NCBI RefSeq assembly: GCF_030409635.1
Contig: NZ_JAUFQF010000004.1
Coordinates: 592,241-656,240 of the forward strand
Source: Vibrio agarivorans
GTDB lineage: Bacteria; Pseudomonadota; Gammaproteobacteria; Enterobacterales; Vibrionaceae
DNA: 64,000 bases
Direction of reading: 5' to 3'
Shown here: in pieces, positions 19,425 to 26,992 of the stretch
Layout: each line of letters starts with the position of its first letter
Position numbering within the stretch: the stretch's first letter is position 1
Made by a program: the position numbers and the translations under genes
The notes under the pieces: model-generated
What the model was told of the DNA's origin: nothing
Seen by the model: only the letters and a program-made list of their open reading frames with translations
Databases searched by the model: none

Positions 19425-19760
19425 ATGCTGCATCTACATCTTGCTCCCTTGCGTGCCAAAATGCTTGCAGCCGTTTGTATCTCCCTGCTTTTCGGGTTAA
19501 ATAGCCTCTATATCGAGCACCTTGTTCATGCTCACAATCATGAGCATAGCCACACACATTCACACCCTCACAATAATAACGAACTTGATGCTCACGAGTA
19601 TCACCATTGTGAGTTGGTTATGTGCGCTAAGAACCTAGTCAGTACACAGGCTCCAACAGTCGCACCGCTACCATTTTTTACCTCCTTCTTTACGATAAGT
19701 AAGGTCTTTACCCTTCGCTATCTACCCGAAGTACAGGCGCGTTCTCCACCCGTTCATTAA
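19425..19760 (+). CDS. Small His-rich membrane/secreted protein, first gene of zinc operon
   Basis: A 111-aa protein of a family I do not recognise. A hydrophobic segment (MLAAVCISLLFGLNSLYIEHLV, about residues 13-34) could be a signal peptide or anchor. It is followed by a histidine-dense stretch HAHNHEHSHTHSHPHNNN, then HEYHHCELVMCAKN with two cysteines six residues apart. The rest is short and partly hydrophobic (PLPFFTSFFTISKVF). The His and Cys content, and its place 30 bp after a Zur box, suggest a periplasmic zinc binder or chaperone; that is inference. It could be the fifth member of a zrg-type locus. Confidence 0.7.
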   Translation: MLHLHLAPLRAKMLAAVCISLLFGLNSLYIEHLVHAHNHEHSHTHSHPHNNNELDAHEYHHCELVMCAKNLVSTQAPTVAPLPFFTSFFTISKVFTLRYLPEVQARSPPVH

Positions 19761-19828
19761 CCATCTGATTTACCATTACTTTATTCTTAAACTATCTTTA
19801 GTAAGTACTCTTTTGGATTTAATGACTT

Positions 19829-20560
19829 ATGAAAAACTTAAAACTAAACACAATCACACTTTCAGCTCTAGCCGCACTTGGCCTAGCAACACTTCCAGCA
19901 CAAGCAGAATCAGAATTCCGTCAACATGGTGCTCATGTGCATGGTGAAGTTGAGTTTAATGTCGCGCAAGATGGCAATGAGCTTCTGATTGAAATCGTCG
20001 CACCAGGCGCTGATGTTGTCGGCTTTGAACGTGCGCCGGAAACGGATGCAGAAAAAGCAGCACTCAAGCAAGCAATTGAAAAACTTGAGCAACCAGAGTC
20101 ACTATTCACCCTCGCAGCAAATGCAAACTGCTCTGTTGAATACAAATCTGTATCACATACCCTAGGTGAAGGTTCTCACTCAGATCATGACCATCATAGC
20201 CACGATGATCATAACCATGACGAGCATAAGCACGACCATGATGACCATAATCATGACGAGCATAAGCACGACCATGATGACCACAATCATGACGAGCACA
20301 AGCACGACCATGATGACCATGATCATGACGAGCACAAACATGACCATGACCATGACCATGACCATGACCATCATGCTGGCCACGGTGAGTTTACAGTCGA
20401 GTACCATTTTGCCTGTGACAACATCAATAACCTGACGCAACTCGAAACATCATGGTTAGAGAAGTTTGAACAAACCCATAAAATCTCGGTCAATATCTTA
20501 ACCGATCGTGTTCAAGGCGGCGCAACGCTAGAAGGCACGACGAACCGATTTGACCTGTAA
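19829..20560 (+). CDS. zrgA: DUF2796 zinc-binding periplasmic protein (ZrgA-like)
   Basis: A 243-aa protein with a clear signal peptide (ALAALGLATLPAQA, cleavage near residue 26) and the DUF2796 start EFRQHGAHVHGEVEFNVAQDGNELLIEI. Residues about 118-185 are a His/Asp array: four copies of a 12-residue unit like HDDHNHDEHKHD followed by HD pairs, an obvious metal-binding segment. The C-terminal part (EYHFACDNINNLTQLETSWLEKFE) resumes the family domain. ZrgA of V. cholerae belongs to a Zur-regulated zinc uptake system next to an ABC transporter; the symbol is assigned by this similarity of layout. The ribosome binding site is weak (GGAT, 11 bases upstream). Confidence 0.8.
   Translation: MKNLKLNTITLSALAALGLATLPAQAESEFRQHGAHVHGEVEFNVAQDGNELLIEIVAPGADVVGFERAPETDAEKAALKQAIEKLEQPESLFTLAANANCSVEYKSVSHTLGEGSHSDHDHHSHDDHNHDEHKHDHDDHNHDEHKHDHDDHNHDEHKHDHDDHDHDEHKHDHDHDHDHDHHAGHGEFTVEYHFACDNINNLTQLETSWLEKFEQTHKISVNILTDRVQGGATLEGTTNRFDL
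20204..20371 (+). repeat. In-frame minisatellite inside zrgA
   Basis: Four direct 36-bp units (20204-20239, 20240-20275, 20276-20311, 20312-20347), the first three differing by a few bases, then four further copies of GACCAT (20348-20371). Every unit is a multiple of three, so copy-number change would lengthen or shorten the His/Asp tract without breaking the frame. Confidence 0.95.
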
Positions 20561-20579
20561 TCTTCATCCATGATGAAAC

Positions 20580-20604
20580 GCTAGGTGGCCAATAGCCACC
20601 TAGC
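20580..20604 (+). other. Intercistronic hairpin between zrgA and the ABC ATPase gene
   Basis: GCTAGGTGGC, loop CAATA, GCCACCTAGC: a perfect 10-bp stem starting 20 bases after the zrgA stop. No U run follows, so it is more likely to protect the 3' end of a processed upstream mRNA or cause partial termination than to end the operon. Confidence 0.75.
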
Positions 20605-20634
20605 TTCCAATTGTACTTTGTATAAGCTAACCCA

Positions 20635-21345
20635 ATGATGCCAATAGACAAACCTGATTTAGCACATGTTATCGACCTAGACAGTGTGACATTCCGCTGG
20701 TCTGCCGATGCTAAACCAACACTCAAGATAGATAAGCTGTCCATTAATCAAGCTGAACATACATTCATTAAAGGCCCAAGTGGGTGTGGTAAATCTACAC
20801 TGCTCTCCCTACTGACTGGAATTAACGCTGCAGAGTCTGGCAAAGTTGAAGTCTTAGGCAGTGATCTCACTCTACTATCTTCACGCCAAAGAGACCGCTT
20901 CCGTGCGGATCATGTGGGCTATATTTTCCAACAGTTCAATCTATTGCCTTATTTGAGTGTGATCGAAAATGTCGTATTGCCGTGCCAGTTTTCAGCACAC
21001 CGAAAAAGCAATGTGCAGGGTAAATTGGAAGACAAAGCCCGTCAGTTACTTGAACGCTTGCACCTCGCACCTGAGCTGCTCAACAAGCCAGTGATAGAGC
21101 TGAGCATCGGCCAACAACAACGCGTTGCAGCCGCTCGAGCATTGATTGGTGCTCCTAAGTTGATCATTGCTGATGAGCCTACCTCAGCCTTAGATTTCGA
21201 CAATCGCACTGCGTTTATTGAGCTTTTGATGGAGCAGGCGACCGAGGCTAGTTCAACCTTGGTATTTGTTAGCCACGATCCAACATTGGAGCCACTTTTT
21301 AAACGCTCAATTCAGTTGCAAGAAATCAATACGGCGGGAGCATAA
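20635..21345 (+). CDS. zrgB: ABC transporter ATP-binding protein of the zinc operon (ZrgB-like)
   Basis: A 236-aa ATPase of the LolD/MacB subfamily. Walker A is GPSGCGKST, the Q-loop is YIFQQFNLLPYLS, the ABC signature is the variant LSIGQQQRVAAARAL (Ile instead of Gly in LSGGQ), and Walker B is LIIADEPTSALD. This subfamily pairs with FtsX-type permeases and usually drives periplasmic mechanotransduction or lipoprotein handling rather than classic solute import. It sits one start-stop step before its permease (2 bp apart). A zinc role rests on operon membership and the V. cholerae parallel. Confidence 0.85.
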   Translation: MMPIDKPDLAHVIDLDSVTFRWSADAKPTLKIDKLSINQAEHTFIKGPSGCGKSTLLSLLTGINAAESGKVEVLGSDLTLLSSRQRDRFRADHVGYIFQQFNLLPYLSVIENVVLPCQFSAHRKSNVQGKLEDKARQLLERLHLAPELLNKPVIELSIGQQQRVAAARALIGAPKLIIADEPTSALDFDNRTAFIELLMEQATEASSTLVFVSHDPTLEPLFKRSIQLQEINTAGA

Positions 21346-21347
21346 AC

Positions 21348-22607
21348 ATGTTAGCTATCAGCACTCTGGCATGGAAAAGCCTTAAAAACCGTAAAGCAAC
21401 GGCACTGCTTACTGTCCTGACAGTCGCTATCTCTGTCATTCTGCTAATGGGTGTAGAGCGAATTCGTACTCAAGCAAAAACCAGCTTTGCCAACACCATC
21501 TCTGGAACCGACCTGATTGTTGGGGGGCGCTCTGGACAGGTGAACCTACTTCTTTACTCTGTTTTTCGTATTGGTAACGCCACCAACAACATCGACTGGC
21601 GCAGCTACGAAGAATTTAGCCGACATCGTGCCGTTGACTGGAGTATTCCCATCTCTTTGGGAGACTCTCATCGTGGTTTTCGTGTAATGGGCACAAACCA
21701 AAGCTACTTTGAGCATTACCAGTTTGGTAGTCGACAACATTTAGAGCTCGCCGAAGGAGGTCCATTTGATGGTATGTTTGAAGCGGTGATCGGTGCGGAT
21801 GTGGCTCGTGGCCTTGGCTATAAAATCGATGATGAGATTGTCATTGCGCACGGCTTAAGTGATGTGGCATTCAGTCGTCATGACAACCTACCATTTAAGA
21901 TTGTCGGGATATTCAAGCCCACTGGTACACCTGTAGACAAAACGATCCATGTCTCGCTCGAATCAATTGAAGCCATTCATGTCGGGTGGGAGTCTGGTGC
22001 ACGGTTAGGTCCTACACCAACCAAAGCCGAACTTGAAGCGATGGATTTTCAACCTGAACAGATTACGGCAATGTTAGTGGGTCTAAAATCCCGTATCCAG
22101 ACCTTTGCACTACAAAGAGAGATAAACACCTACCCCAAAGAGCCTTTGAGCGCCATCATGCCAGGCGTTGCCCTGCATGAACTCTGGGGAATGATGTCTG
22201 TAGCCGAACAAGCATTAATGGTAGTATCTATCTTTGTTGTAGTTGCAGGGTTACTGGGTATGTTAAGTAGCTTATTGACGAGCTTGCAAGAACGCCGTCG
22301 AGAAATGGCTATCCTCAGGGCTATGGGAGCTCGGCCTCGGCATATACTGATGCTACTGGTCAGCGAAGCAAGCGCATTAACCTTTATTGGCATTGCGACT
22401 GGTCTAGCCGGCTTATACAGCTTGTTAGCGATTGCTGGGCCGATTATTCAACAGCAATATGGTATCGCTATCGAGCTGACCATGATCACCAACTATGAAT
22501 GGATGCTCCTTGGTTTTGTTCAGCTTGCTGGCGTGATCATTGGTTTCATTCCCGCTATTCGTGCATATCGTCAGTCACTTAGTGACGGTATGACTATCAA
22601 GGTGTAG
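21348..22607 (+). CDS. zrgC: FtsX/MacB-type ABC permease of the zinc operon (ZrgC-like)
   Basis: A 419-aa membrane protein of type VII ABC topology. Helix 1 is at about residues 17-34 (ALLTVLTVAISVILLMG), then a large periplasmic MacB_PCD-like domain to about residue 285. Three C-terminal helices surround the cytoplasmic coupling segment LTSLQERRREMAILRAMGARPRHIL, which is characteristic of FtsX-like permeases. Such permeases do not form an obvious solute channel, so how this pair would support zinc uptake is unclear. It overlaps functionally with the preceding ATPase and is followed after 3 bp by the DUF3299 gene. Confidence 0.85.
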   Translation: MLAISTLAWKSLKNRKATALLTVLTVAISVILLMGVERIRTQAKTSFANTISGTDLIVGGRSGQVNLLLYSVFRIGNATNNIDWRSYEEFSRHRAVDWSIPISLGDSHRGFRVMGTNQSYFEHYQFGSRQHLELAEGGPFDGMFEAVIGADVARGLGYKIDDEIVIAHGLSDVAFSRHDNLPFKIVGIFKPTGTPVDKTIHVSLESIEAIHVGWESGARLGPTPTKAELEAMDFQPEQITAMLVGLKSRIQTFALQREINTYPKEPLSAIMPGVALHELWGMMSVAEQALMVVSIFVVVAGLLGMLSSLLTSLQERRREMAILRAMGARPRHILMLLVSEASALTFIGIATGLAGLYSLLAIAGPIIQQQYGIAIELTMITNYEWMLLGFVQLAGVIIGFIPAIRAYRQSLSDGMTIKV

Positions 22608-22610
22608 AAA

Positions 22611-23126
22611 ATGTTAAAACAGATATCCGCAGCTCTGCTGTCACTCTCTATCCTACTGGTACCAAGCTTCGCTTCGGCTTCTAGCAGTGATGAAGCGCTT
22701 ACTCTCGATTGGATCGACCTCGTTCCTGAGTCAGAGCGTCAACAATTCTCAAATATGGGAATGCCCTTAGCCGCACATGACGAGTCGTCAAGCCTAGCCG
22801 CTCAGCAGTCAAAAATTGGTAGTGTTCGCAGCGAACTCAATGGCAGCCAAGTCCGAATTCCAGGCTTTGTTATTCCGCTAGAAGGTGACGCAAATAAAGT
22901 GACCGAATTCTTGCTTGTGCCATACTTTGGCGCATGTATTCACGTTCCGCCGCCGCCACCAAACCAGATCATCTACGTTAAGTACCCTGAAGGTGCGCCT
23001 GTTCAGCAGCTGTGGGATGTGATTTACGTCGTCGGCACACTCAAAACTGAAGTCATCAGTCATGAGTTAGCTGAGACCGCCTATGTTATTGAAGGTACCG
23101 GCATCGAAGCGTACGACGATATGTAA
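22611..23126 (+). CDS. zrgD: DUF3299 periplasmic protein (ZrgD-like)
   Basis: A 171-aa protein with a signal peptide (LLSLSILLVPSFASA) and the DUF3299 domain. After the leader comes LTLDWIDLVPESERQ, then RIPGFVIPLEGD and the family hallmark GACIHVPPPPPNQIIYV, where Cys and His are candidate metal ligands. Biochemical function is unknown. In other proteobacteria DUF3299 genes also lie beside MacB-like ATPase/permease pairs. Last gene of the operon, ending in a strong terminator. Confidence 0.82.
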   Translation: MLKQISAALLSLSILLVPSFASASSSDEALTLDWIDLVPESERQQFSNMGMPLAAHDESSSLAAQQSKIGSVRSELNGSQVRIPGFVIPLEGDANKVTEFLLVPYFGACIHVPPPPPNQIIYVKYPEGAPVQQLWDVIYVVGTLKTEVISHELAETAYVIEGTGIEAYDDM

Positions 23127-23150
23127 TCGGTTGCTCAAACAACAAAAACT

Positions 23151-23177
23151 AAAAAAAGCCTCACAAGAGGCTTTTTT
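23151..23177 (+). terminator. Terminator of the zinc operon
   Basis: AAAAAAAGCCTC, loop ACAA, GAGGCTTTTTTA; 25 bases after the DUF3299 stop. The flanking A run could also stop transcripts arriving from the miniprotein gene on the other strand. Confidence 0.9.
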
Positions 23178-23264
23178 ATCGTCTGAATGCTTTGGTTTGT
23201 GAAAATACTACGGTTTGTGAAGAATAAAGATCTTTATATAGCGGTATTTAAACGTGCTTATGAG

Positions 23265-23375
23265 CTACCGACTAAATAGGTAGTTGGAAAGAAATAGCAG
23301 CACAAGCACATAGCCTATGATCAACAGCGCCACAGACATAGAGCGGCGCATCTTATGTATATTCGGTATATTCAT
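23265..23375 (-). CDS. 36-residue single-pass membrane miniprotein
   Basis: Not recognised. An ATG at 23375 is preceded by AGGGGG six bases upstream and opens a 36-codon frame: basic N-terminus MNIPNIHKMRRSM, one helix SVALLIIGYVLVLLFLSNYLF, and a terminal SR. The positive-inside rule puts the N-terminus in the cytoplasm. The strong ribosome binding site and clean hydrophobic helix argue that it is real. It lies alone between the zinc operon terminator and TIGR03899. A chance AT-rich frame remains possible without comparative data. Confidence 0.62.
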   Translation of the reverse strand: MNIPNIHKMRRSMSVALLIIGYVLVLLFLSNYLFSR

Positions 23376-23692
23376 ATCGCCCCCTAGATTTTCTTAAATT
23401 TTAACAAAAATTTATCATTTATTTCAACTACAAAATACTCTCCAATTCACTAAATCACCCCGTAGCATATGACTTTAGTACTCTTTAGTCGCTTAAAGGG
23501 AGTCAACACCAAACATCAAATGTAAACAAGTTATTAAATCACATAAACTTAAAGAGATCTCGATTCGAGACAAAGTCACTTTCAAAACTGCACCTAAGTG
23601 AAACTTAGCGATATACTGTCTAGCAAATGCTCAATTTCAGGTATGAGATTGAAGAAAATAACCTCCAATTAGATTACAGCAGCGAGAAGACG
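23376..23692. other. Intergenic region between the miniprotein and the TIGR03899 gene
   Basis: AT-rich, about 317 bp. It must contain the divergent promoters of both genes. For the rightward gene, TATACT (23612-23617) is a good -10 but has no clear -35. A short inverted repeat TCTCG-ATT-CGAGA lies at 23558-23570. Nothing else stands out. Confidence 0.45.
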
Positions 23693-24583
23693 ATGAGCAC
23701 AGAAAGCAAGAGTGTCACTGTCGTAGTTGAAGAAACGAAAGCCCAAGACAAGAAGAAAAACTATATCAAAGAGAGCGGTAAACAAATCCTTGCCATGGCT
23801 GAAGAGCATGGCCTAGACGCTGAAATCAACTCTGATAAAACTGATGCTACCGCACTTGAGCGAGCACTTATCCGGGAGAGGAAACGTCGTGAACTGCGTC
23901 AAATCAATCTAGAAAGCATCATAAAAGCCGCATACGCCAGCTGCAAGAATGAGAGTGCCGGTCAGCCTGAGCTAGACTGGCAGCATCGTTTCTTCGACAT
24001 GGCACAAGAGATTCACAACCCAATGATGCAAAAGCTTTGGGCACAGGTGCTAAAACGTGAAGTCACCAACCCTGGTTCGACCTCAATGAAGGCGTTGCAG
24101 GCCTTGCATGATATGAGCCCTAAAGAAGCACAAATTTTACAGCGAGCAGCCTCGCTAGCCTGTAGCTTCGGCACTGATACCAGCAAAAAGCTTTTTGTCG
24201 GGGTGAAATCAAAAGGGAGTATTTTTAAGCTTGGAAAGCGGATTTCAACCGCAACCGTGAGCCTTGGCGCTTACCAACTGCCATACTCTAGCTTGCTTGT
24301 TCTTATTGAGCTCGGACTGGTTCACACTAGTGAACTCGAGTCAGGAGAAATTGACATGACGGCGCCTTTACCGATTCAATACCAAGGCCGCAGCATGAGC
24401 CTACAAGCTCACCAAAAAGGGGCATCTTTGCTTTACTATCGCTTTACTCCCACAGGCAATGAGTTGTGCCGATTACTCGGCAATAAACCCAACCAAGACT
24501 ACTGGGATCAGGTGACAGCATTGTTGCAACAGACCTTTGCCATCCACTCTGATAGCAAAGGCAGTGTGAACCACACCGTGTAG
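23693..24583 (+). CDS. TIGR03899 family protein, function unknown
   Basis: A 296-aa soluble protein matching the TIGR03899 family, common in Vibrio and Shewanella. Visible landmarks are the charged ALERALIRERKRRELRQINLESI, the core FFDMAQEIHNPMMQKLWAQVLKREVTNPGSTSMKALQALHDMSPKEA, and a C-terminal RFTPTGNELCRLLG that resembles the end of a winged-helix domain. No enzyme motif or membrane segment is seen. The ATG at 23693 is chosen: GAGAAG precedes it, and the longer frame from 23627 would start within a few bases of the predicted transcription start. The gene is convergent with cysC. Confidence 0.8.
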   Translation: MSTESKSVTVVVEETKAQDKKKNYIKESGKQILAMAEEHGLDAEINSDKTDATALERALIRERKRRELRQINLESIIKAAYASCKNESAGQPELDWQHRFFDMAQEIHNPMMQKLWAQVLKREVTNPGSTSMKALQALHDMSPKEAQILQRAASLACSFGTDTSKKLFVGVKSKGSIFKLGKRISTATVSLGAYQLPYSSLLVLIELGLVHTSELESGEIDMTAPLPIQYQGRSMSLQAHQKGASLLYYRFTPTGNELCRLLGNKPNQDYWDQVTALLQQTFAIHSDSKGSVNHTV

Positions 24584-24607
24584 CAAATATACTTGTTGGC
24601 GCCGCGG

Positions 24608-25228
24608 CTAGGCTTGAATAACGCCGCGTTGCTCTAGCGAAGTTATCATCAAATCCACCAGCTGGGGCACATCTAGCTCCCCTGCAGGTAAGTCAATCTC
24701 TGCTGATTGAGGCGCCTCGTATAGCGAGTCGATACCCGTAAAGTTTTTGATTTCTCCTGCTCGGGCTTTTTTATACAACCCCTTTGGATCTCGTTGCTCA
24801 CAAACCTCTAGTGGCACATTGACATAGACTTCTATGAACTCTCCTTCCGGCAGTAAGTCACGCACCACTTGACGCTCTGAACGGTGTGGAGAAATAAAGG
24901 CAGACAGGACAATCAGGCCCGCATCCGCCATCAGTTTCGCTAGCTCTCCAATACGACGAATATTCTCTTTACGGTCACTGTCTGAAAAGGTTAAGTCTTT
25001 ACACAGTCCGTGGCGAACATTATCGCCATCAAGCAGGTAAGTATGATAGCCAAGCTGGGCAAGCTTACTCTCTAATGCCCCCGCAACTGTCGACTTTCCT
25101 GCGCCAGATAAGCCCGTAAACCACAGCACTGCTGGCTTTTGCTTCTTTAGATTGGCCCTAAAGGCCTTATCCACCGCATGTTGATGCCAAACGATGTTCG
25201 GGTCTTGAGATTCCACAGTTGCACTCAT
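24608..25228 (-). CDS. cysC: Adenylyl-sulfate (APS) kinase CysC
   Basis: Phosphorylates adenosine 5'-phosphosulfate to PAPS, the second activation step of assimilatory sulfate reduction. The P-loop is [11 protein letters not shown] (residue ~37), followed by [29 protein letters not shown], the [10 protein letters not shown] motif, and [22 protein letters not shown]. At 206 aa it has normal length. The start follows AAGGAT. It is the last gene of cobA-cysD-cysN-permease-cysC, 14 bp after the permease gene. Confidence 0.96.
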   Translation of the reverse strand: MSATVESQDPNIVWHQHAVDKAFRANLKKQKPAVLWFTGLSGAGKSTVAGALESKLAQLGYHTYLLDGDNVRHGLCKDLTFSDSDRKENIRRIGELAKLMADAGLIVLSAFISPHRSERQVVRDLLPEGEFIEVYVNVPLEVCEQRDPKGLYKKARAGEIKNFTGIDSLYEAPQSAEIDLPAGELDVPQLVDLMITSLEQRGVIQA

Positions 25229-25242
25229 GTCACTAAATCCTT

Positions 25243-26967
25243 TTAAAATGGGAAAAACATAGGGATCAAGGTCAATACCAACGCTGAATAGACCAGTGAA
25301 ATTGGTAGCCCTATTTTTATATAATCGGTGAGTTTATAGCTGCCGACGCTGTAAACCAGTAAGTTAGTTTGATAACCATAAGGAGAGATAAAACTCGCGC
25401 TGGCTCCAAACAGGACCGCCATAATGAATGGCATCGGATCAACACCATAACCAAGGGCTAAACTGTAACCCAATGGAAAAGCGAGCGCTGCGGCTGCGTT
25501 ATTGGTAATTAACTCAGTGAGCACCAAGGTGATTAAATACGTCGCGACTAAAGCGCCCATTGCGCCATAGCCATTAAATACCTCAATAAACATCTCACCA
25601 AGACGAGCTGACAGGCCCGAGGAGAGCATCAGCTGTGCTATTGACAACGCAGCTCCAACAATGATGACAATGTCGCTCGGAAAACGACGACGAATATCAC
25701 TGACCTGAATGGTCTTTGTCAGTAATAGCGCAATCAAATAGATGCTCAAGCCTTTAATGATAGGTAACACATTCAATAATGCTGCGGCGATCACACCCGC
25801 AAAACCAAGTAATACCAGAGCCGACTTATTGCCGTCCATCTTTGCTGACGAGCCCAACTCTTGAACAAACACAAACTCTTTACGGTGGGCTTTAATTTCA
25901 CTCTCAAACCGCTTGCCAGGGACAACAATCAAGGTATCACCCGCTGCAAGCTCAACAGACCCTAAGCCACCCTCAAGCCTTTCATGGCCGCGACGAATGG
26001 CGACCACAACAGCATCAAAACGATCGCGAAAACGACTAGATTTAAGGGTTTTACCTACAAAGTTAGCCGATGAACTGACAACGAGCTCATTGAAGTTTTG
26101 CCCATTGAGGTGGTGCTGACCAAACAGTGTCATACCGGGAATTTCTGTCAATGTTGCCACGCTCTCCACGTCACCGCAGAACAGTAAACGATCTCTCGCT
26201 TGCAAGATAAAATCTGGGTTAACTGAAGGCACGCTCTTCCCGTCACGAATCACCTCAGCCAAAAAGAGCTTCCGCAAGGCACGTAGATTATTCTCGCTAA
26301 TACTCCGCCCAACCAAAGGGGAGCCTGGCTCAACACGAGCCTCTAAGAAATACGGCAAATCATCTTGGCTGATTTCATCATAGTCAGGTAACAGATAACT
26401 TAATGGAATCAGAATCCCCACCCCACCAATGAGTACTGCTAACCCAATCATGGTCGGTGAAAAGAAACCTAAACTTGGCAAGCCTGCATCTTCCACAAAG
26501 CTATTAATGATCAAGTTGGTTGACGTACCAATTAACGTCAAGGTTCCCCCAAGAATGGCGGCATAAGAGAGAGGGATGAGCAACTTCGAAGGTGCATGCT
26601 TTCGATTACGCTTTATTGCCCCAATAAGAGAGACAACCACAGCGGTATTGTTAGTGAACGAGGAGAGCAAGGCCGTTGAGACACCCAACTTCGCCACCAC
26701 GATGCCAAGCCCTCCCTCTGAAATATTGCGACTCACCCAGCTGATGAGTCGCGTTTTCTCCAATGCAACTGACGAGAGAATTAAAAGCACTAAGGTAAGT
26801 AGCGATGAATTGGTAAAGTTTGCCGCAAGCGACTCCGCATCAATCAAGCCAAAAATAAACGCCAAAAATGCTGCTCCGGCAAATATATAACTCGGTTTGA
26901 TACGTGTCACGAGTAAGCATGTGACGATACCCAGTAGCACCGTCAATACAAATCCCTGCTCCCACAT
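25243..26967 (-). CDS. SLC13-family permease with RCK_C domains, probably sulfate
   Basis: A 574-aa inner-membrane protein with about eleven hydrophobic segments in two blocks around a cytoplasmic middle part. That middle (about residues 205-370) has two TrkA-C/RCK_C-like repeats ([26 protein letters not shown] and [24 protein letters not shown]). The membrane blocks carry the DASS-type SNT-like motifs [34 protein letters not shown] and SPYGYQTNL. Such proteins transport sulfate or other anions, generally with Na+. Its place between cysN and cysC makes sulfate the likely substrate (inference). Thiosulfate, dicarboxylates or sulfur-containing acids are alternatives. Confidence 0.87.
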   Translation of the reverse strand: MWEQGFVLTVLLGIVTCLLVTRIKPSYIFAGAAFLAFIFGLIDAESLAANFTNSSLLTLVLLILSSVALEKTRLISWVSRNISEGGLGIVVAKLGVSTALLSSFTNNTAVVVSLIGAIKRNRKHAPSKLLIPLSYAAILGGTLTLIGTSTNLIINSFVEDAGLPSLGFFSPTMIGLAVLIGGVGILIPLSYLLPDYDEISQDDLPYFLEARVEPGSPLVGRSISENNLRALRKLFLAEVIRDGKSVPSVNPDFILQARDRLLFCGDVESVATLTEIPGMTLFGQHHLNGQNFNELVVSSSANFVGKTLKSSRFRDRFDAVVVAIRRGHERLEGGLGSVELAAGDTLIVVPGKRFESEIKAHRKEFVFVQELGSSAKMDGNKSALVLLGFAGVIAAALLNVLPIIKGLSIYLIALLLTKTIQVSDIRRRFPSDIVIIVGAALSIAQLMLSSGLSARLGEMFIEVFNGYGAMGALVATYLITLVLTELITNNAAAALAFPLGYSLALGYGVDPMPFIMAVLFGASASFISPYGYQTNLLVYSVGSYKLTDYIKIGLPISLVYSALVLTLIPMFFPF

Positions 26968-26992
26968 TAGCTATCCCTCGCCATGCACTCGT

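Noticed and set aside
20204..20371. Regular direct repeats that might be taken for a CRISPR array
   Set aside because: The units are contiguous with no spacers and are translated in frame inside zrgA; no cas genes are present.
20180..20440. 86-aa minus-strand frame of Met/Val/Ile across the zrgA repeats
   Set aside because: It is only the reverse reading of the His/Asp repeat, with no start signal and no complexity.
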